NCBI GenBank assembly: GCA_051453625.1
Contig: JBOZIK010000001.1
Location: forward strand, 234,732,016 to 234,796,015
Direction of reading: 5' to 3'
From: Welwitschia mirabilis
Lineage: Eukaryota; Gnetophyta; Gnetopsida; Welwitschiales
Length of the DNA stretch: 64,000 nucleotides
Of the stretch, positions 37,259 to 49,527 are shown one piece after another. The notes beneath the pieces were generated by a model. The model searched no databases, had not been told where the DNA came from, and saw only the letters and a list, made by a program, of their open reading frames with translations. Position numbers and translations under genes: made by a program. Every line of letters starts with the position of its first letter. Position 1 is the first letter of the stretch.

Positions 37259-38037
37259 ATATAAGAGGGCATCAGGGTTTTGAGTGAATCACCATTAGGA
37301 AACACAAATGTCATCTTGGTGATTGTGTAGGTTGATTATTTAATTTTTACCATAATGGAGCATCAAGGTTGTGACTAGATTACCCTTAGAAATCATAGAT
37401 GCCACCTTAGAAATTCTTCAAGTAAATACTTCAGTTACCAACATAAAGGAACATCAAAGTTCTAACTAGATCATTTTTATAAATCATAGTTACCACCTCA
37501 ATAATTATCTAGGATGATTCTTTAGTTTTCAATAGAAGAGAGCATCAAGGTTCTGATTAAGCCACCCGTAGAATCCATAGATGTCATCTTAAGAATCATG
37601 CAGGTAAATACTTTAGTTTTCAACATAAGGAGGCACTAGAGTTCTTACTAAATGACTCCTAGTTTTAATATATTCCACCTTGAAAATTATGTAGAACATT
37701 ATAACTTTAATTAAATCACTCATAGGATCCATAGGTACCACCTTGGTGATTGTGTATGTAAATATTTTAGTTTTTAACATTAGAGAGCACTAGGATTTTG
37801 ATTAAAATATCTTTAACATCCACAAATATCCCCTCATTGATTTTTTAGGTAAATACTTTAGGTTTCAATATAAGATACCCCCAATATTTTGACTAAACCA
37901 CTCCTAGAACTCACAGTTGCCACCATAGTAATCATGCTAGTAAATACATTCATTTTCAACCTAAGAAGGCATTAAGATTTTAACTAGACTACTCTTAGGA
38001 CTCACAGGTATTACCTTGGTGATGTTGGTGATTATGG
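37259..38037. repeat. Minisatellite of about 90 bases, about nine units
   Basis: Units begin near 37259, 37351, 37441, 37531, 37622, 37693 (short), 37777, 37868 and 37959. Shared words are CATAAGRGRGCATCA, ACTCCTAGR, GCCACCTTGGTRATTRTG and AAATACTTTAGTTTTCAA. A unit of 90 bases equals 30 codons. On the minus strand one frame of the consensus is free of stops, and on the plus strand one frame is open if TAG is read as CAG. Repeat-level coding is therefore possible but undecided. Confidence 0.82.
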
Positions 38038-38149
38038 ATCTTGTAAAGAAGGTTCATAATGACTATAATATATCAAGAATCATTTTAAACTAAAAAATAC
38101 ATAGAATAAACTATGGAGTAGATATGATGCTATGTTCTAAATTGGAGAT

Positions 38150-38440
38150 CTAGCAACATGATGGAGCCATCTTAGTGCATTAAAGAATGATTGGACACAT
38201 TAATCAAACTTCATGGAGGAGTTTAGAAAAGCCTTTATCCCAAATAATTTATTAAAAATAAGAGAATGCGATTCAAGTACTTATGATTGGGAAGAAGAAG
38301 CCTTGATAAACATTGAGATGAATTTCATATCAAACAAACCACAATCCAAAATAACTTGCAAATTATTTCATAGGAACACTTCCATAAAGATTGCAAAATT
38401 TTATTTGTTCATTCAAATAAAAATCCCCTAATAAGTATAT
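38150..38440 (+). pseudogene. Gag-like fragment
   Basis: The plus frame reads NDWTH-SNFMEEFRKAFIPN (dash is TAA), followed by EEEALINIEMNFISNKP. The spacing W....F...F...F.P resembles the retrotransposon gag signature in which a W precedes F...F...F.P. The frame is 72 codons from its first ATG at 38213. No zinc knuckle can be read. Weak call. Confidence 0.4.
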
Positions 38441-38754
38441 CAAAATACCAAGTATTATATGGAGGAATAGCATTAACTTTTCATAACTACCAGGATCACT
38501 AGCATCCTAGAATAATATAAAAAATTATTAGAAAAGTATTAATTAAATGATTTTATTGTAATTAACATAGTTTGAAAAATCAAGAAATTATATGATAATC
38601 TTATCCAAAAATTGTTTTCTAATGAATATAAATTTTAAATTATTTTTAAATATTATAGTATAGTAAGGCAAGGAAGAAGAATATGAAAAGGGAAAAGCAA
38701 GAATTTAGGAAAGTCCTTCAAAATGAAAAATAGTTTAAGGATGAATATCAATCT

Positions 38755-38768
38755 TAAGGAGAGAATTC
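38755..38768 (+). promoter_or_regulatory. Polypurine tract of the minisatellite element
   Basis: TAAGGAGAGAATTC directly precedes the right LTR. Confidence 0.6.
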
Positions 38769-39223
38769 TTTCATGATCCCTTTTCCCTTAAATTATCAAA
38801 CATGTAAATTTACTCTTTAAGAAGTATGACCTTTATGGAAGTAATTATACCTAATTATAAAGAGTAAAAATTATTATGAAATATTATACTAACTATTTAT
38901 CATTACTAAAACATGGATAAGAAAAATGTGAATGGCATGCATGTGAGTTGCACAAGTATACTAAGTCCTTGACAAGCTATCTTGATCCCTTAGTAGTATT
39001 ATAAATTAAACCTTAAAGGTAGTATGACTTGGTGGGTCTACTCTCTAAGCCTTGTATTTAACATTTGAAGGTTTCATTTTATCAATGATGAATAAAGCAT
39101 TAGATCTTCTTTACAGATATATTACTAAATATATTTTTATTTTTTTATGCCCATTTCACTAATAAATTCTTTATTCTAATTTTTATTAATGAAAATTTAC
39201 TTAAATGAATTTGAATCATCATA
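38769..39223 (+). repeat. 3' LTR of the minisatellite element
   Basis: Collinear with 36004-36491. TG and CA ends are both mutated (TT and TA). Confidence 0.82.
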
Positions 39224-39228
39224 ATACA

Positions 39229-40375
39229 TGGATAATAGTTGACATCAGTGACTCTCCTGGGGGTTTATCATCTAGGATTCATAAGGAAGAGGATGTTTTG
39301 TATTTAATGCTTTATTTTTTTAATAATAATTCATATTTTCCATGTGTGAACTCAGTATGATTTTCTATCTTTTATGACATTATTTTATGATATAATATTT
39401 AAGTATATTTCATTTAATATATTTTTTATTCATATGTTTTGCTACTTTTTGAAAATGAATAAAAATTTTACTTTACTTTACAGATTAATGAATAAAGGGT
39501 TAAATATTTTGATATTCTTGCATTTTAATTAATATCTCTCATGGTACATAGATCATTATGATTTTATAATTACTAGTATTATTGCTTTATATCTTGTTTT
39601 ATTTATAAAATAAGAATTTATATCTAGAAGCATCCATTTGAGCTACAAAAATCTTAATTATTAGTAGGATTCATTTTCTTTTTTAATTATTATTATTATT
39701 TACATGAGATATACAAGAAGACTAGTTAGAGGGGTGATAAAGCTTACATTTTTGATAAAATAAGGTATTAATAGTCATAATTTTCTATTAATTTTTAAAT
39801 TATAATACTACACTTGGTTGTAGTTTTATACTTTTTAGGTGATAACTACCTCAAACCCTCAGTGACATTAAAATGATGAATTATAATCTAATTTTAGGCT
39901 ATTTGTAATGATTATGTTTAGGAGTTCAAGATTAAGGGTAAAAATGTAGAGCATAAAAAACTACTTTAGTGTATTATCTCTTCAGATGTTTCATTATCCC
40001 TTTCCCATCATTATATCTTATCCACTTGGTAATGAAATAATTATAACTCTTATTCAAACTAGATTTATAACATTAGATGACATTAAATTCTTTCAAAAAA
40101 TTAATATCCTGAAAATTTTCATTCGAAGAACTATAGTTTGTATTTCTTATTTATTTTTTAGTTAAAAAATGAGTTATTTTAATTTTTAAAAGTTGATAAA
40201 GTTATTTTTCAAACTACCTATGACACTATAGTGTCAATTCCATGAGTAAAATGGTATTACATCATAATGTAGTAGTGAATTCATGGCTTTGATGACTCCT
40301 CGGCCTAAAACCAATTTAAGTGTTCTTATAAAAACCACTTCTTCTGAGTGTTGAAACTTAAATCATAATATTACT
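39229..40375. repeat. Tandem unit B, segment 3
   Basis: Collinear with unit A at about 15100-16175 (ATTAATGAATAAAGGGTTAAA, GATCATTATGATTTTATAAT). Ends at TTACT (40371-40375), the target site of R2. Confidence 0.8.
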
Positions 40376-41726
40376 TATTTATGATGTAGTATAATTAACC
40401 TAAAATAAATTGGATAAGGACCTAGTATCATTCTTCGTAAGGATAATTATGATTCCTTAATAGAAGTTACATAGATTTTTGTCAACTTATAATTAGAAAA
40501 AAAAGGAAAAAATAAAGAGTTAAAAATTTAAGTGAAACTTTGATTAGAGAGTAAGGCAAGCAAATAAGCTCTACGATCTAGCTTAATTTGTCCTCCAGTC
40601 ATCCTCTAATATAAAAATATCATGCACTTTTTAAAAACATATTTAAATCAAAAGTCATCAGGGCTTAGGTCATGGTAACATAATTTCATTTACCATACAA
40701 AGATTGGTAAATTCAAAATTCACTTAGTACTTCATAGTCATTAAATAAAAATAAAAGTAAGAACTTAAAGTACTTAAAATCCATCAAATAAAAGTGACTT
40801 AAACCAATAAAATTGTGAAATTCACTTGGTTAACAAGTGAACTTAATAATACAGTTTTATCCTAAGCATTACAAGTACAAAGTTATTTGTAACTTAAAAT
40901 CAAAATTTAATAACTAGTTATATTAAATCAAAAAAGGCACATCACATTAAAAAAAAAAGGAAAATAAATCTAGTAGTAACTTCTAAAGCTATCCCTGAAA
41001 GAAACTTACTCTTAAAGAAAATGCTTAAAAGGTCATGCTGACTTGACATGCCAAGGATTCTAATACTTCATCCAAATAAAGGATGTTTAACAATAAGAGT
41101 ATAAGAATATTTTAAAGGTGAAAGAAGGGTTCAAGTGACTGAGAGCCCTTGAATTATAGTATTAGATACAATCTTTCTCATTTAGCATTTGTTAGATAAG
41201 ATTCTATCTTTTAGAATTTGATGGAGGTTGTCATATAACATTAGCTAGATAAGATTTTTTACTATAGTATTAGGTATAATCTTCCTAATTTAGCATTTCA
41301 AATATATTATCTTATTGTGTTTTAGAAAGATTATTATGTAGCATTAAGTGGAGTCCTTATCATGATAAGTTTAACATGTAGCCTTTGGAGATAGATTTCT
41401 CTACCAATTAATGACATCACTATCTATCTCCAATTACACCACCACATGCATCTACCACATGTCCTCCCATGCTACTACTATGTGCCACCACTTCATATGT
41501 CCATTGTCATCATTGTTTTATTTAGAATTATATCCATCTTCTACCATGTGTTCCAAAATATGGCTAAAGATTTGTAATTATTATAAAGAAAAGTATAAAA
41601 TTAAATTTTATCTTAAAAATAATAGAATACATATTTTATGATTAAAATAATTAAATTAAAATCTTCATTTATAATAAATCAACCTCAAATACTTGATATA
41701 AATGTTAATTTTCATATGTTAAAACA
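40376..41726 (-). repeat. R2 3' LTR
   Basis: Collinear with 48172-49518 over its length. The plus strand starts TATTTATGATG (terminal TG now TA) and ends TTAAAACA. A roughly 100-base internal duplication begins at TAGTATTAGATACAATCTT (41157) and TAGTATTAGGTATAATCTT (41258). A 76-codon frame at 41411 is within the LTR and is not called. Confidence 0.83.
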
Positions 41727-41740
41727 TCTCCTAACTAAAA
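41727..41740 (-). promoter_or_regulatory. R2 polypurine tract (weak)
   Basis: Minus-strand TTAGTTAGGAGA abuts the 3' LTR. The same TAGTTAGGA precedes the LTR in the R2' copy at 12471. Confidence 0.5.
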
Positions 41741-44140
41741 ATTTTTGCTAAAGTCTAAAAAGTTGATAATAAAATGATCAATATGAAATTTATCTAAACA
41801 AAAGTATTTAATTGTGAAAATGATATATATTTTTTAAAAATTTTATTACAAATTTCCTGAAATTAAGAAATTAAAAATTAAAAAAATATGAAATTTGGAT
41901 GTCATACCTTGTAATTGAAACTAATATTTATCCTCAATGTTCTATCATAGAAAGTGTTAAACGTTTTAAAAACATATTCTTAGAAAATTTCAACAAGTAG
42001 TTTTACTGAAAGCACGGAAATTAAGATATGAAAATGAAAAAAATATTTAATGAGAGATGACATCTTTTATCTCTTCATAAAAAATGCTAAGAGAAAAGTA
42101 AATTCACAAAAATGATTTATGCCTTATGATGTTATTTCTTATGAAATAGGAGTAAAGTGAAAAGGATGATGGAGATATAAAATGAAAACATGACAAAGAA
42201 CTCAATTACATAACTAATGAATAAAGTGATAACCTAACTGAATCAATGGCATTTATTATATTTTTTTTATTTTTAATAGATTTTTATAATNNNNNNNNNN
42301 NNNNNNNNNNNNNNNNNNNNNNNNNNNNNNNNNNNNNNNNNNNNNNNNNNNNNNNNNNNNNNNNNNNNNNNNNNNNNNNNNNNNNNNNNNNNNNNNNNNN
42401 NNNNNNNNNNNNNNNNNNNNNNNNNNNNNNNNNNNNNNNNNNNNNNNNNNNNNNNNNNNNNNNNNNNNNNNNNNNNNNNNNNNNNNNNNNNNNNNNNNNN
42501 NNNNNNNNNNNNNNNNNNNNNNNNNNNNNNNNNNNNNNNNNNNNNNNNNNNNNNNNNNNNNNNNNNNNNNNNNNNNNNNNNNNNNNNNNNNNNNNNNNNN
42601 NNNNNNNNNNNNNNNNNNNNNNNNNNNNNNNNNNNNNNNNNNNNNNNNNNNNNNNNNNNNNNNNNNNNNNNNNNNNNNNNNNNNNNNNNNNNNNNNNNNN
42701 NNNNNNNNNNNNNNNNNNNNNNNNNNNNNNNNNNNNNNNNNNNNNNNNGAAAACATGATAAAGAACTCAATTACATAACTAATGAATAAAGTGATAACCT
42801 ACCTGAATCAATGGCATTTATTATATTTTTGTTATTTTTAATAGATTTTTATAATATATAAACATAGTATTAACTAAATAGCTTATAATAATTAAAGAAA
42901 TCATAGCACATATAAAGTATAAAATTTAAATAAAATTAAAATTAAAAGAGCTTCAATTTCCACCATTTTATTTCCATTATTTTCCTTTTTTACTAGCATA
43001 TATATCATTTCTTTAATAATTTAAATCATATTAAGGATATACTATTAAGACATTTTATTCCAATAGAATTAAGCATGTTTTTTTGGTGAAGAAATTAGTA
43101 CTTCATTGATAGTGATCATTTATAGTCCTAATGAAATTGATTATGTCATAAGTATATTATTAGATCTACATTTCTCATGAGTGTCCATAGCCCTAATGTG
43201 GTTAACTAAATTGAATTAAGTAATTAATGGGATGTTCTTCTAGTGAAGAGATATTATTTTCCTTTTTTTCTTCTTCTCATATTATTTTTTTATGTTCATA
43301 AGATGATTTATTAAATCATCAACCTAATAAAAAAAGACCTTATTCCCATCAAAATTTTTTAAACATAAGTAACATGATATAAATCTATATTTCATCATTT
43401 TCCTTCATGTTTTATCAAAATCAAAGATATTAAGTAAACATGAGTTCAACAATCATATTTAAAAGTAAGTATAACATTTCCTTAAAACCCATAAATGCAC
43501 TTCATCATAACCATTACTTAAAATGATAGTGATGTTACTTATTATTGATTTTTATTAGAGGACATTAACCTAAGTCTATAGGTCTTATGAATTCATAAGT
43601 GAATAGCTAGGATAGATTAATTATGAGTTTTATGAGATTATCTGTAAATGGAATGGATGAATGTATAGGTTTAAGGGAATATGATTGAATAAATGATAAT
43701 GCTTTGGTATCTTCATGAGGAAAACATCCTTAGGAAAAAGTTATTCCTTTGTGGTAGGATATAATCCATTCATATTTTAACCATCAAGAGTATACCCAAA
43801 AGCATTATGATTATTAGGTTTAGAGTGGAAAAATAAAAGTCATATGATGGCATAGGATGAAGAACATTTTTAGTGAAAGAATTTATGCATAAGTTCAAAA
43901 ATTTAGATAACGAAGGGCAAGTGTAAACAATGGAGTTCAAATTTTCAAAATCTAATGGGTTCATGCTATAACTTTTTTATGCTTTTCTAAAAAATTATGT
44001 AGAAAAAATATTTCTTAAAAGGAGACTCAATATAATTCAAAGAAATATGTTATACAAATTTATCAGATAATTAGAAAGCATTAAATGAGTTTTTTTTAAT
44101 CATCAATGTTCAATTTAAAATTGAAGGAATTTGGCTCATG
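41741..44140. other. R2 3' internal region without recognised domains
   Basis: This region is shared with the R2' copy (820-1834). It includes a 458-base gap (42291-42748) flanked by a 107-base direct repeat (42184-42290 and 42749-42855, nearly identical), probably an assembly artefact. A minus-strand coding-like stretch at 43770-43964 (NPLDFENLNSIVYTCPSL) follows the protease in sense but is not recognised. Confidence 0.6.
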
Positions 44141-44149
44141 AAGAGAGCA

Positions 44150-44480
44150 TTCCTAATCATAAATCATGTTAACAAAATTAACTTCTATAAGGTTTCTTGA
44201 TAACTTCATCAAGTTGAAAATATTTAAGTTCATAATCATGTTGCTAAATAAAATTTTTATTTGATGATTCCTACAACCAATAAGATTGTTAAATGTCATA
44301 AGAAACTGTCTTCTTATGATAATTAGTAATAAATTATGTTTTATTATTTTCATTTCTAAAATAATATAGTTTATTGGTAATAGCAGTTATCTACTTGAAC
44401 TATTACATATTTGAATATTTCTAATGATGACCTCATAAAGTTATTGGTCAATTGCAATCGGACTTAGTATTGTAAGATTA
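44150..44480 (-). pseudogene. R2 gypsy protease C-terminal region (decayed)
   Basis: Minus-strand frames read NYIILEMK, then IIIRRQFLMTFNNLIGCRNH, then KILFSNMIMNLNIFNLMK, with VIVQVDNCY in a neighbouring frame upstream. This is the Athila/Tat gypsy protease pattern: VQVD.F..P.DFIILEM, PIILGRPFL.T..A.ID...G and F.NMTMELNIFN. In RRQFL the glycine, arginine and proline of LGRPFL are replaced. The catalytic DLGAS stretch upstream is not readable. Confidence 0.65.
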
Positions 44481-47127
44481 TGTATGCTAAGTTCCTTATA
44501 TACATAATGGAGTAGAATATTAACACTTACTCTAAGGTCTAATGAAGCTTACGTAATGTTTTTGTCTCTAACTGTAATGACTATTGTGAAGTACTCAAGA
44601 TCTTTATACTCTGGTAGAAATTGATTTTATATGAATACACTAGTTTATTATACTAAAAATACTTTACTTTGTACATTCATGTGTCTCTTTACTATGTGAA
44701 TATCCTTTAGTAATTTCACATATGAGGGCACTTATTTAATTTCTTCTAAAATAGGCATGTTGATTTTGACTTTTCAAAAATTTATAAGGCTTTTATTTCT
44801 CTATATTATTATCTTTTATAAGTTATTGTGGAAATGGTAGAGCCTCTAAGTAAGTAGGAAACATTTTTTTTCTAAGTCCCTTATTATTTTCTTATTTAAT
44901 GCTTGGGGAAATGGTAAAGATTCTCTATAAGAAATTGTAGATGACTTTGTGTCTTTTCTATTTTTTTATTTGTCTACTATGAAATTTTACTTATCATTTG
45001 TTTTATTTGACTTACATTAATTTTTTAGTTCTTTTCTAGTTCTAAGATGAATGGATTTAGTTTCTTTAATGTGTTTGGGCTCTAATCCTTTCATGAATCT
45101 AACTTCCTTAGGAATTGATTATGAGATCATGGAGATTTTACCAAGTTATATTTAGTTTAGAAAAGAGAGAATATATTGAAGCATTTGGCTATTTACTTAA
45201 GTAGTTTATTCAAGGTTATTTAAGATAAAGGATTGATTATTAGATATTCTTTAATAGTCTTAATTAGTTTGGATTTGATCATGCTTAATTTGACTTCAAT
45301 ATTCATAAATTTTCTCAGTGATTCCTCTAATGGGATAAATGAAAAGGGTTTTTAGTAGTTTAATACAAATGAATGAGAGGATGATAAAGGAAATGAATTT
45401 TTTAAATGTTTGTTGTCATTTTAATGATACAAATTATCTTTCTTCTAAGAAATGTTTGGATGATTCCTTCACTTAGTGTTATAGGTGTTGGAATATGGGT
45501 TATTATTATAGATTTGACACTAGTTTTCTACTACATTAACTTGTTGATTTACTGGTTATTAAAATAGAAAAATGGATGGACATTCCGCTATCTTCTACAT
45601 ATCTATGTGGTAAATTAGGCATTCAGGTTTATGACAAAAGATAAGGATAAGGTGGACGCTACTTCTATTATTAACTCATCTATTCTATTATGATTTTTAA
45701 AATTATTAGGTATCTTAAACATGCCTATTGACCTAACAATGTGATGAAATCTAGATGGTTCACTTGAATTCTTCCAATTTTTAGAATGTTCTACTATAGT
45801 TTCAAGATAATCCCAAATTTTGTCTGATCACATGCTAAGAAAACTATCCATACTTATTATTTGTATAATTGCCTATTATTTATACATATATCATTATAAA
45901 ATAAGCTAATTTTTCACTTGATTTAAATCCATGTTATGAAAAGTTTTACAATAAATCCTTAAATGTATTTAAGGCTTGGGAAGATGTCTTATGATTCTTT
46001 TGTTGGTAATTTATTATTTCTCATCTTTGGAAATTCATCTTATGGTTAGAAGGAAGTTTGAGATGAATAGCTTATTTAAATTAGACTACATTCTAATGGA
46101 TAATGATTTGAGGGTGTAGAGCCATGATTTAGTTTCATTTTTTTTTGTAAGAAAATGAAAAAAGAGTGATCTTAAGGGTGTTATAAGTGTTCAGATATTA
46201 AGGAAAAGTTAATAACATACTCAAATTCTTTAAGGTGTAAGTATGAGTATTCTAATTCTAAGCCCTAAAAGTGAGGTAATATCCAGATAACAAAGTGCTT
46301 AAACTCTAACATTTGAGCTCTAGGCAATTATAGTATGCATCAAGGGATTCCTAAAAATTAAGATTATAGGTAGTCATGAAGGTTCTTCTTAAGGGGATAA
46401 GGTTATTAGTTGAATTATTTTTGTTTTTAGCTATCTTTTAATAAAGTTAAAAGGTATTTAATTGATTTATTAGATCTTGATTTAATCATGGTATATTAAA
46501 AGAATGTTGAAAATTGTATTAGACATTTATGTTATGCTAGTAAGTAGAGGTTTATTCTCTCTGGGTTTTATCATGGGCCTAGTTTTTAGATGGCATTTTT
46601 TATTCTTCATTTCCCTCAATGTTGGAGTCTATTTTGTTGATAGGGTTTATAATTAATCTACATAATTCATGGCAAATTCATGACATGCAAGATTTCAATA
46701 ATGTTTGGTGAAGATATCATAGGTTTGAATGTTCACATAAAATAATCTAAGTAGTGAGGTATAGAAAAATTACACAAAAAAATAGAAATGATAAAAAATT
46801 AAAGTAAAACATAGAAAAAGGAAGTCATAAACATTTTTTTATTTTTATCATTTTATAATAATAAATTTACTAAATAAAAAATTAAACTATCCAATCAAAA
46901 TTTCTAGAAATTAAAAAAAGTACAAAACACAAGTGAGTTAAATATTTAGTTTTTTGCCCTTGATCACAACTTGAAAAACTTTATTAGACCTCAAACACAA
47001 GTTTCAATATGAAATATAGATATTTCTAGATACAAAAGTTTAAAAAAAAATATAAAGTAAACTAATTTAGGTGTCACTAGAGATGAACAATACCAACCAC
47101 TAAAAATAAATGAAAATAAATGAACAT

Positions 47128-47128
<1 letters not shown>
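44480..47128 (-). other. R2 presumed gag and leader, not readable
   Basis: In sense this lies upstream of the protease, where gag should be. I could not find a gag motif on the minus strand. On the plus strand 46330-46640 has fairly long stretches between TAG/TAA stops (for example FIMGLVFRWHFLFFISLNVG). They remain unassigned. Confidence 0.4.
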
Positions 47129-47130
<2 letters not shown>

Positions 47131-47197
<67 letters not shown>

Positions 47198-47948
47198 NNN
47201 NNNNNNNNNNNNNNNNNNNNNNNNNNNNNNNNNNNNNNNNNNNNNNNNNNNNNNNNNNNNNNNNNNNNNNNNNNNNNNNNNNNNNNNNNNNNNNNNNNNN
47301 NNNNNNNNNNNNNNNNNNNNNNNNNNNNNNNNNNNNNNNNNNNNNNNNNNNNNNNNNNNNNNNNNNNNNNNNNNNNNNNNNNNNNNNNNNNNNNNNNNNN
47401 NNNNNNNNNNNNNNNNNNNNNNNNNNNNNNNNNNNNNNNNNNNNNNNNNNNNNNNNNNNNNNNNNNNNNNNNNNNNNNNNNNNNNNNNNNNNNNNNNNNN
47501 NNNNNNNNNNNNNNNNNNNNNNNNNNNNNNNNNNNNNNNNNNNNNNNNNNNNNNNNNNNNNNNNNNNNNNNNNNNNNNNNNNNNNNNNNNNNNNNNNNNN
47601 NNNNNNNNNNNNNNNNNNNNNNNNNNNNNNNNNNNNNNNNNNNNNNNNNNNNNNNNNNNNNNNNNNNNNNNNNNNNNNNNNNNNNNNNNNNNNNNNNNNN
47701 NNNNNNNNNNNNNNNNNNNNNNNNNNNNNNNNNNNNNNNNNNNNNNNNNNNNNNNNNNNNNNNNNNNNNNNNNNNNNNNNNNNNNNNNNNNNNNNNNNNN
47801 NNNNNNNNNNNNNNNNNNNNNNNNNNNNNNNNNNNNNNNNNNNNNNNNNNNNNNNNNNNNNNNNNNNNNNNNNNNNNNNNNNNNNNNNNNNNNNNNNNNN
47901 NNNNNNNNNNNNNNNNNNNNNNNNNNNNNNNNNNNNNNNNNNNNNNNN

Positions 47949-48018
<70 letters not shown>
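47131..48018. repeat. (AC)n microsatellite with gap
   Basis: Pure CA/AC runs occupy 47131-47197 and 47949-48018 around a 751-base gap. They are flanked by a short direct repeat (ACCAACCACT with surrounding A-rich sequence at about 47092 and 48059). Cys-Val and Thr-His frames here are translations of the dinucleotide repeat. It lies in the R2 leader. Confidence 0.95.
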
Positions 48019-48023
<5 letters not shown>

Positions 48024-48149
48024 AGGATTAGTCTGCATATTATTAGAGAGGACTAGTACCAACCACTTCAAAAATATTAAATAAAACTCAATTGAAAACT
48101 TACAAGAAGGTAAAAGTTATTATTTTCTTTAGAAGACATCATGTCCTTA

Positions 48150-48168
48150 TCCCCAATAATTGTGCTAA
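48150..48168 (-). promoter_or_regulatory. R2 primer-binding site (Athila/Tat type)
   Basis: Minus-strand TTAGCACAATTATTGGGGA next to the 5' LTR aligns with TTGGCGCCGTTGCCGGGGA. Six of seven mismatches are C-to-T or G-to-A. Confidence 0.65.
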
Positions 48169-48171
48169 CAT

Positions 48172-49518
48172 TTATTCATGATTTTTAGTATAATTAATCT
48201 AAAATAAACTAGATGAAGACCTAGTATCACTATACATAAGAATAACTATGGTTTATTAACAGAAGTTGCACAAAGTTTTATCAACTTTAAATTAAAAAAG
48301 AAAAAAGAAAATAAAGAGTTGATAATTTAAGTAAAAACTTCAATCAAAGAGGTAAGAAAGAAAATAATCTCTAAGGTTTATCTTAATTCACCTTTAGGCA
48401 TTCTTCAATCTAAATAGATCCTATACTTTCCTCAACCATCCTTAAATCATTAAGTTATTATGCCTTAGGTCATTATAACATAATCCCATTCATCATATAA
48501 GGATTGATGAATTAAAAAGTTATTTGATCCTTCATAGCTATTATTTAAGAATACAAAATAAGTATTCAAAGTATTAAAACTCCATTAAATAAAAGTGATT
48601 TAAATCAACTAAATTATGAAATTTACTTGGAATAATATAGCTTAATAGTCTAGTTTTCTCTTAAGCATTGCAAGTACAAAGATATTTGTAAATTAAAATA
48701 AAAATTAAACAACTACTTATGTTAAATTAAAAGAGGCACATTACATTAAAAGAAAAATAAAGTTGGCAGGGACTCTTTAAGCTATCCTTAAAATAAGCTT
48801 ACTCCTAAAAAAAAAAAAAATCTTAGAATGTCATGTCAACTTGGTACTCTAAGATTTTACTACTTTATTAAAATAAAGTACATTTAAAATGAGAACTTAC
48901 AATCCTTTTATAAGAAAGGATAGGTTGATGTGGTTAAGAGCCTTTGGCTTGTAGTATTAAAATAGAATATTTATCATTAGCATTTGGTAAATAAAATAAT
49001 GTTATATAGTATGCAATAAAGGCTATCATATAGTATTAGGTAGATAAGATTATATCCTATGGAATTAGGTATAATCTTCATCATCTAGAACTTGATGGAG
49101 ATTATCTTATTGCATTTGATAAAAGTTATTATGTAGCATTTACTAGAATATTCATCATGGTAAGTCCAACATATAGCCTTTAGAGCCAGATTCCCCTATG
49201 AACTAATGATATCTCCACATGTCTTTAATTTCACCTCTGCATACCTTTGTTACATGTCTTTTAATACTACTACTACATGTCACCACCCAATGTTTCCATT
49301 GCCATCATTGTTTTGTGTAGAATTATATTCTTTTTTATAATCTATTTTCAAAGATGAATAAAGGTCTATAATTAATATGAAGAAAAGCATAAAATAAAGG
49401 TTTATTTTAAAAATAATAGAAGACCTATTTTATGATTAAAACAATTAAATTAATAGCTTAATTTATAATAAATTTTCCTAAAATACTTGATATAAATGTC
49501 AATTTTTACATATTAATA
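48172..49518 (-). repeat. R2 5' LTR
   Basis: Collinear with 40376-41726. Begins TATTCATGAT on the plus strand, and the end is immediately followed by the duplicated TTACT. Confidence 0.82.
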
Positions 49519-49527
49519 TTACTATAC

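Larger units (their letters stand above)
36004..39223 (+). mobile_element. Short non-autonomous LTR retrotransposon with internal minisatellite
   Basis: LTRs at 36004-36491 (488 bases) and 38769-39223 (455 bases) bound 2.28 kb. Flanking 5-mers are ATATA (35999) and ATACA (39224), one transition apart. The left LTR starts TGTCATGATTTC and ends GAATCATTACA. The right LTR has a mutated start, TTTCATGATCCC, and end, CATCATA. An iMet-like primer site and a purine tract are in place. Inside are a tandem repeat of about 90 bases and one short gag-like frame, with no pol domain. The superfamily cannot be assigned. Confidence 0.82.
40376..49518 (-). mobile_element. R2: gypsy-type element with protease but no recognisable RT or integrase
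   Basis: LTRs at 40376-41726 and 48172-49518 (about 1.35 kb each) with a perfect target duplication TTACT (40371-40375, 49519-49523). The primer site next to the right LTR is of the Athila/Tat type, so sense is minus. A protease region is readable near 44150-44470. Only about 2.4 kb, including a 458-base gap, separates it from the 3' LTR, too little for RT-RNase H-integrase, and no such motif is seen. It is probably a deletion derivative or a non-autonomous family, since the R2' copy near the left edge shares the same region without pol. Confidence 0.8.

Noticed and set aside
46330-46640. Plus-strand stretch with long gaps between stops in R2
   Set aside because: It resembles coding text (FIMGLVFRWHFLFFISLNVG) but matches no family I know and lies antisense to the element; not enough for a gene call.
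47110-48084. Frames of over 300 codons of Cys-Val or Thr-His
   Set aside because: They are translations of (AC)n joined through a 751-base N gap.
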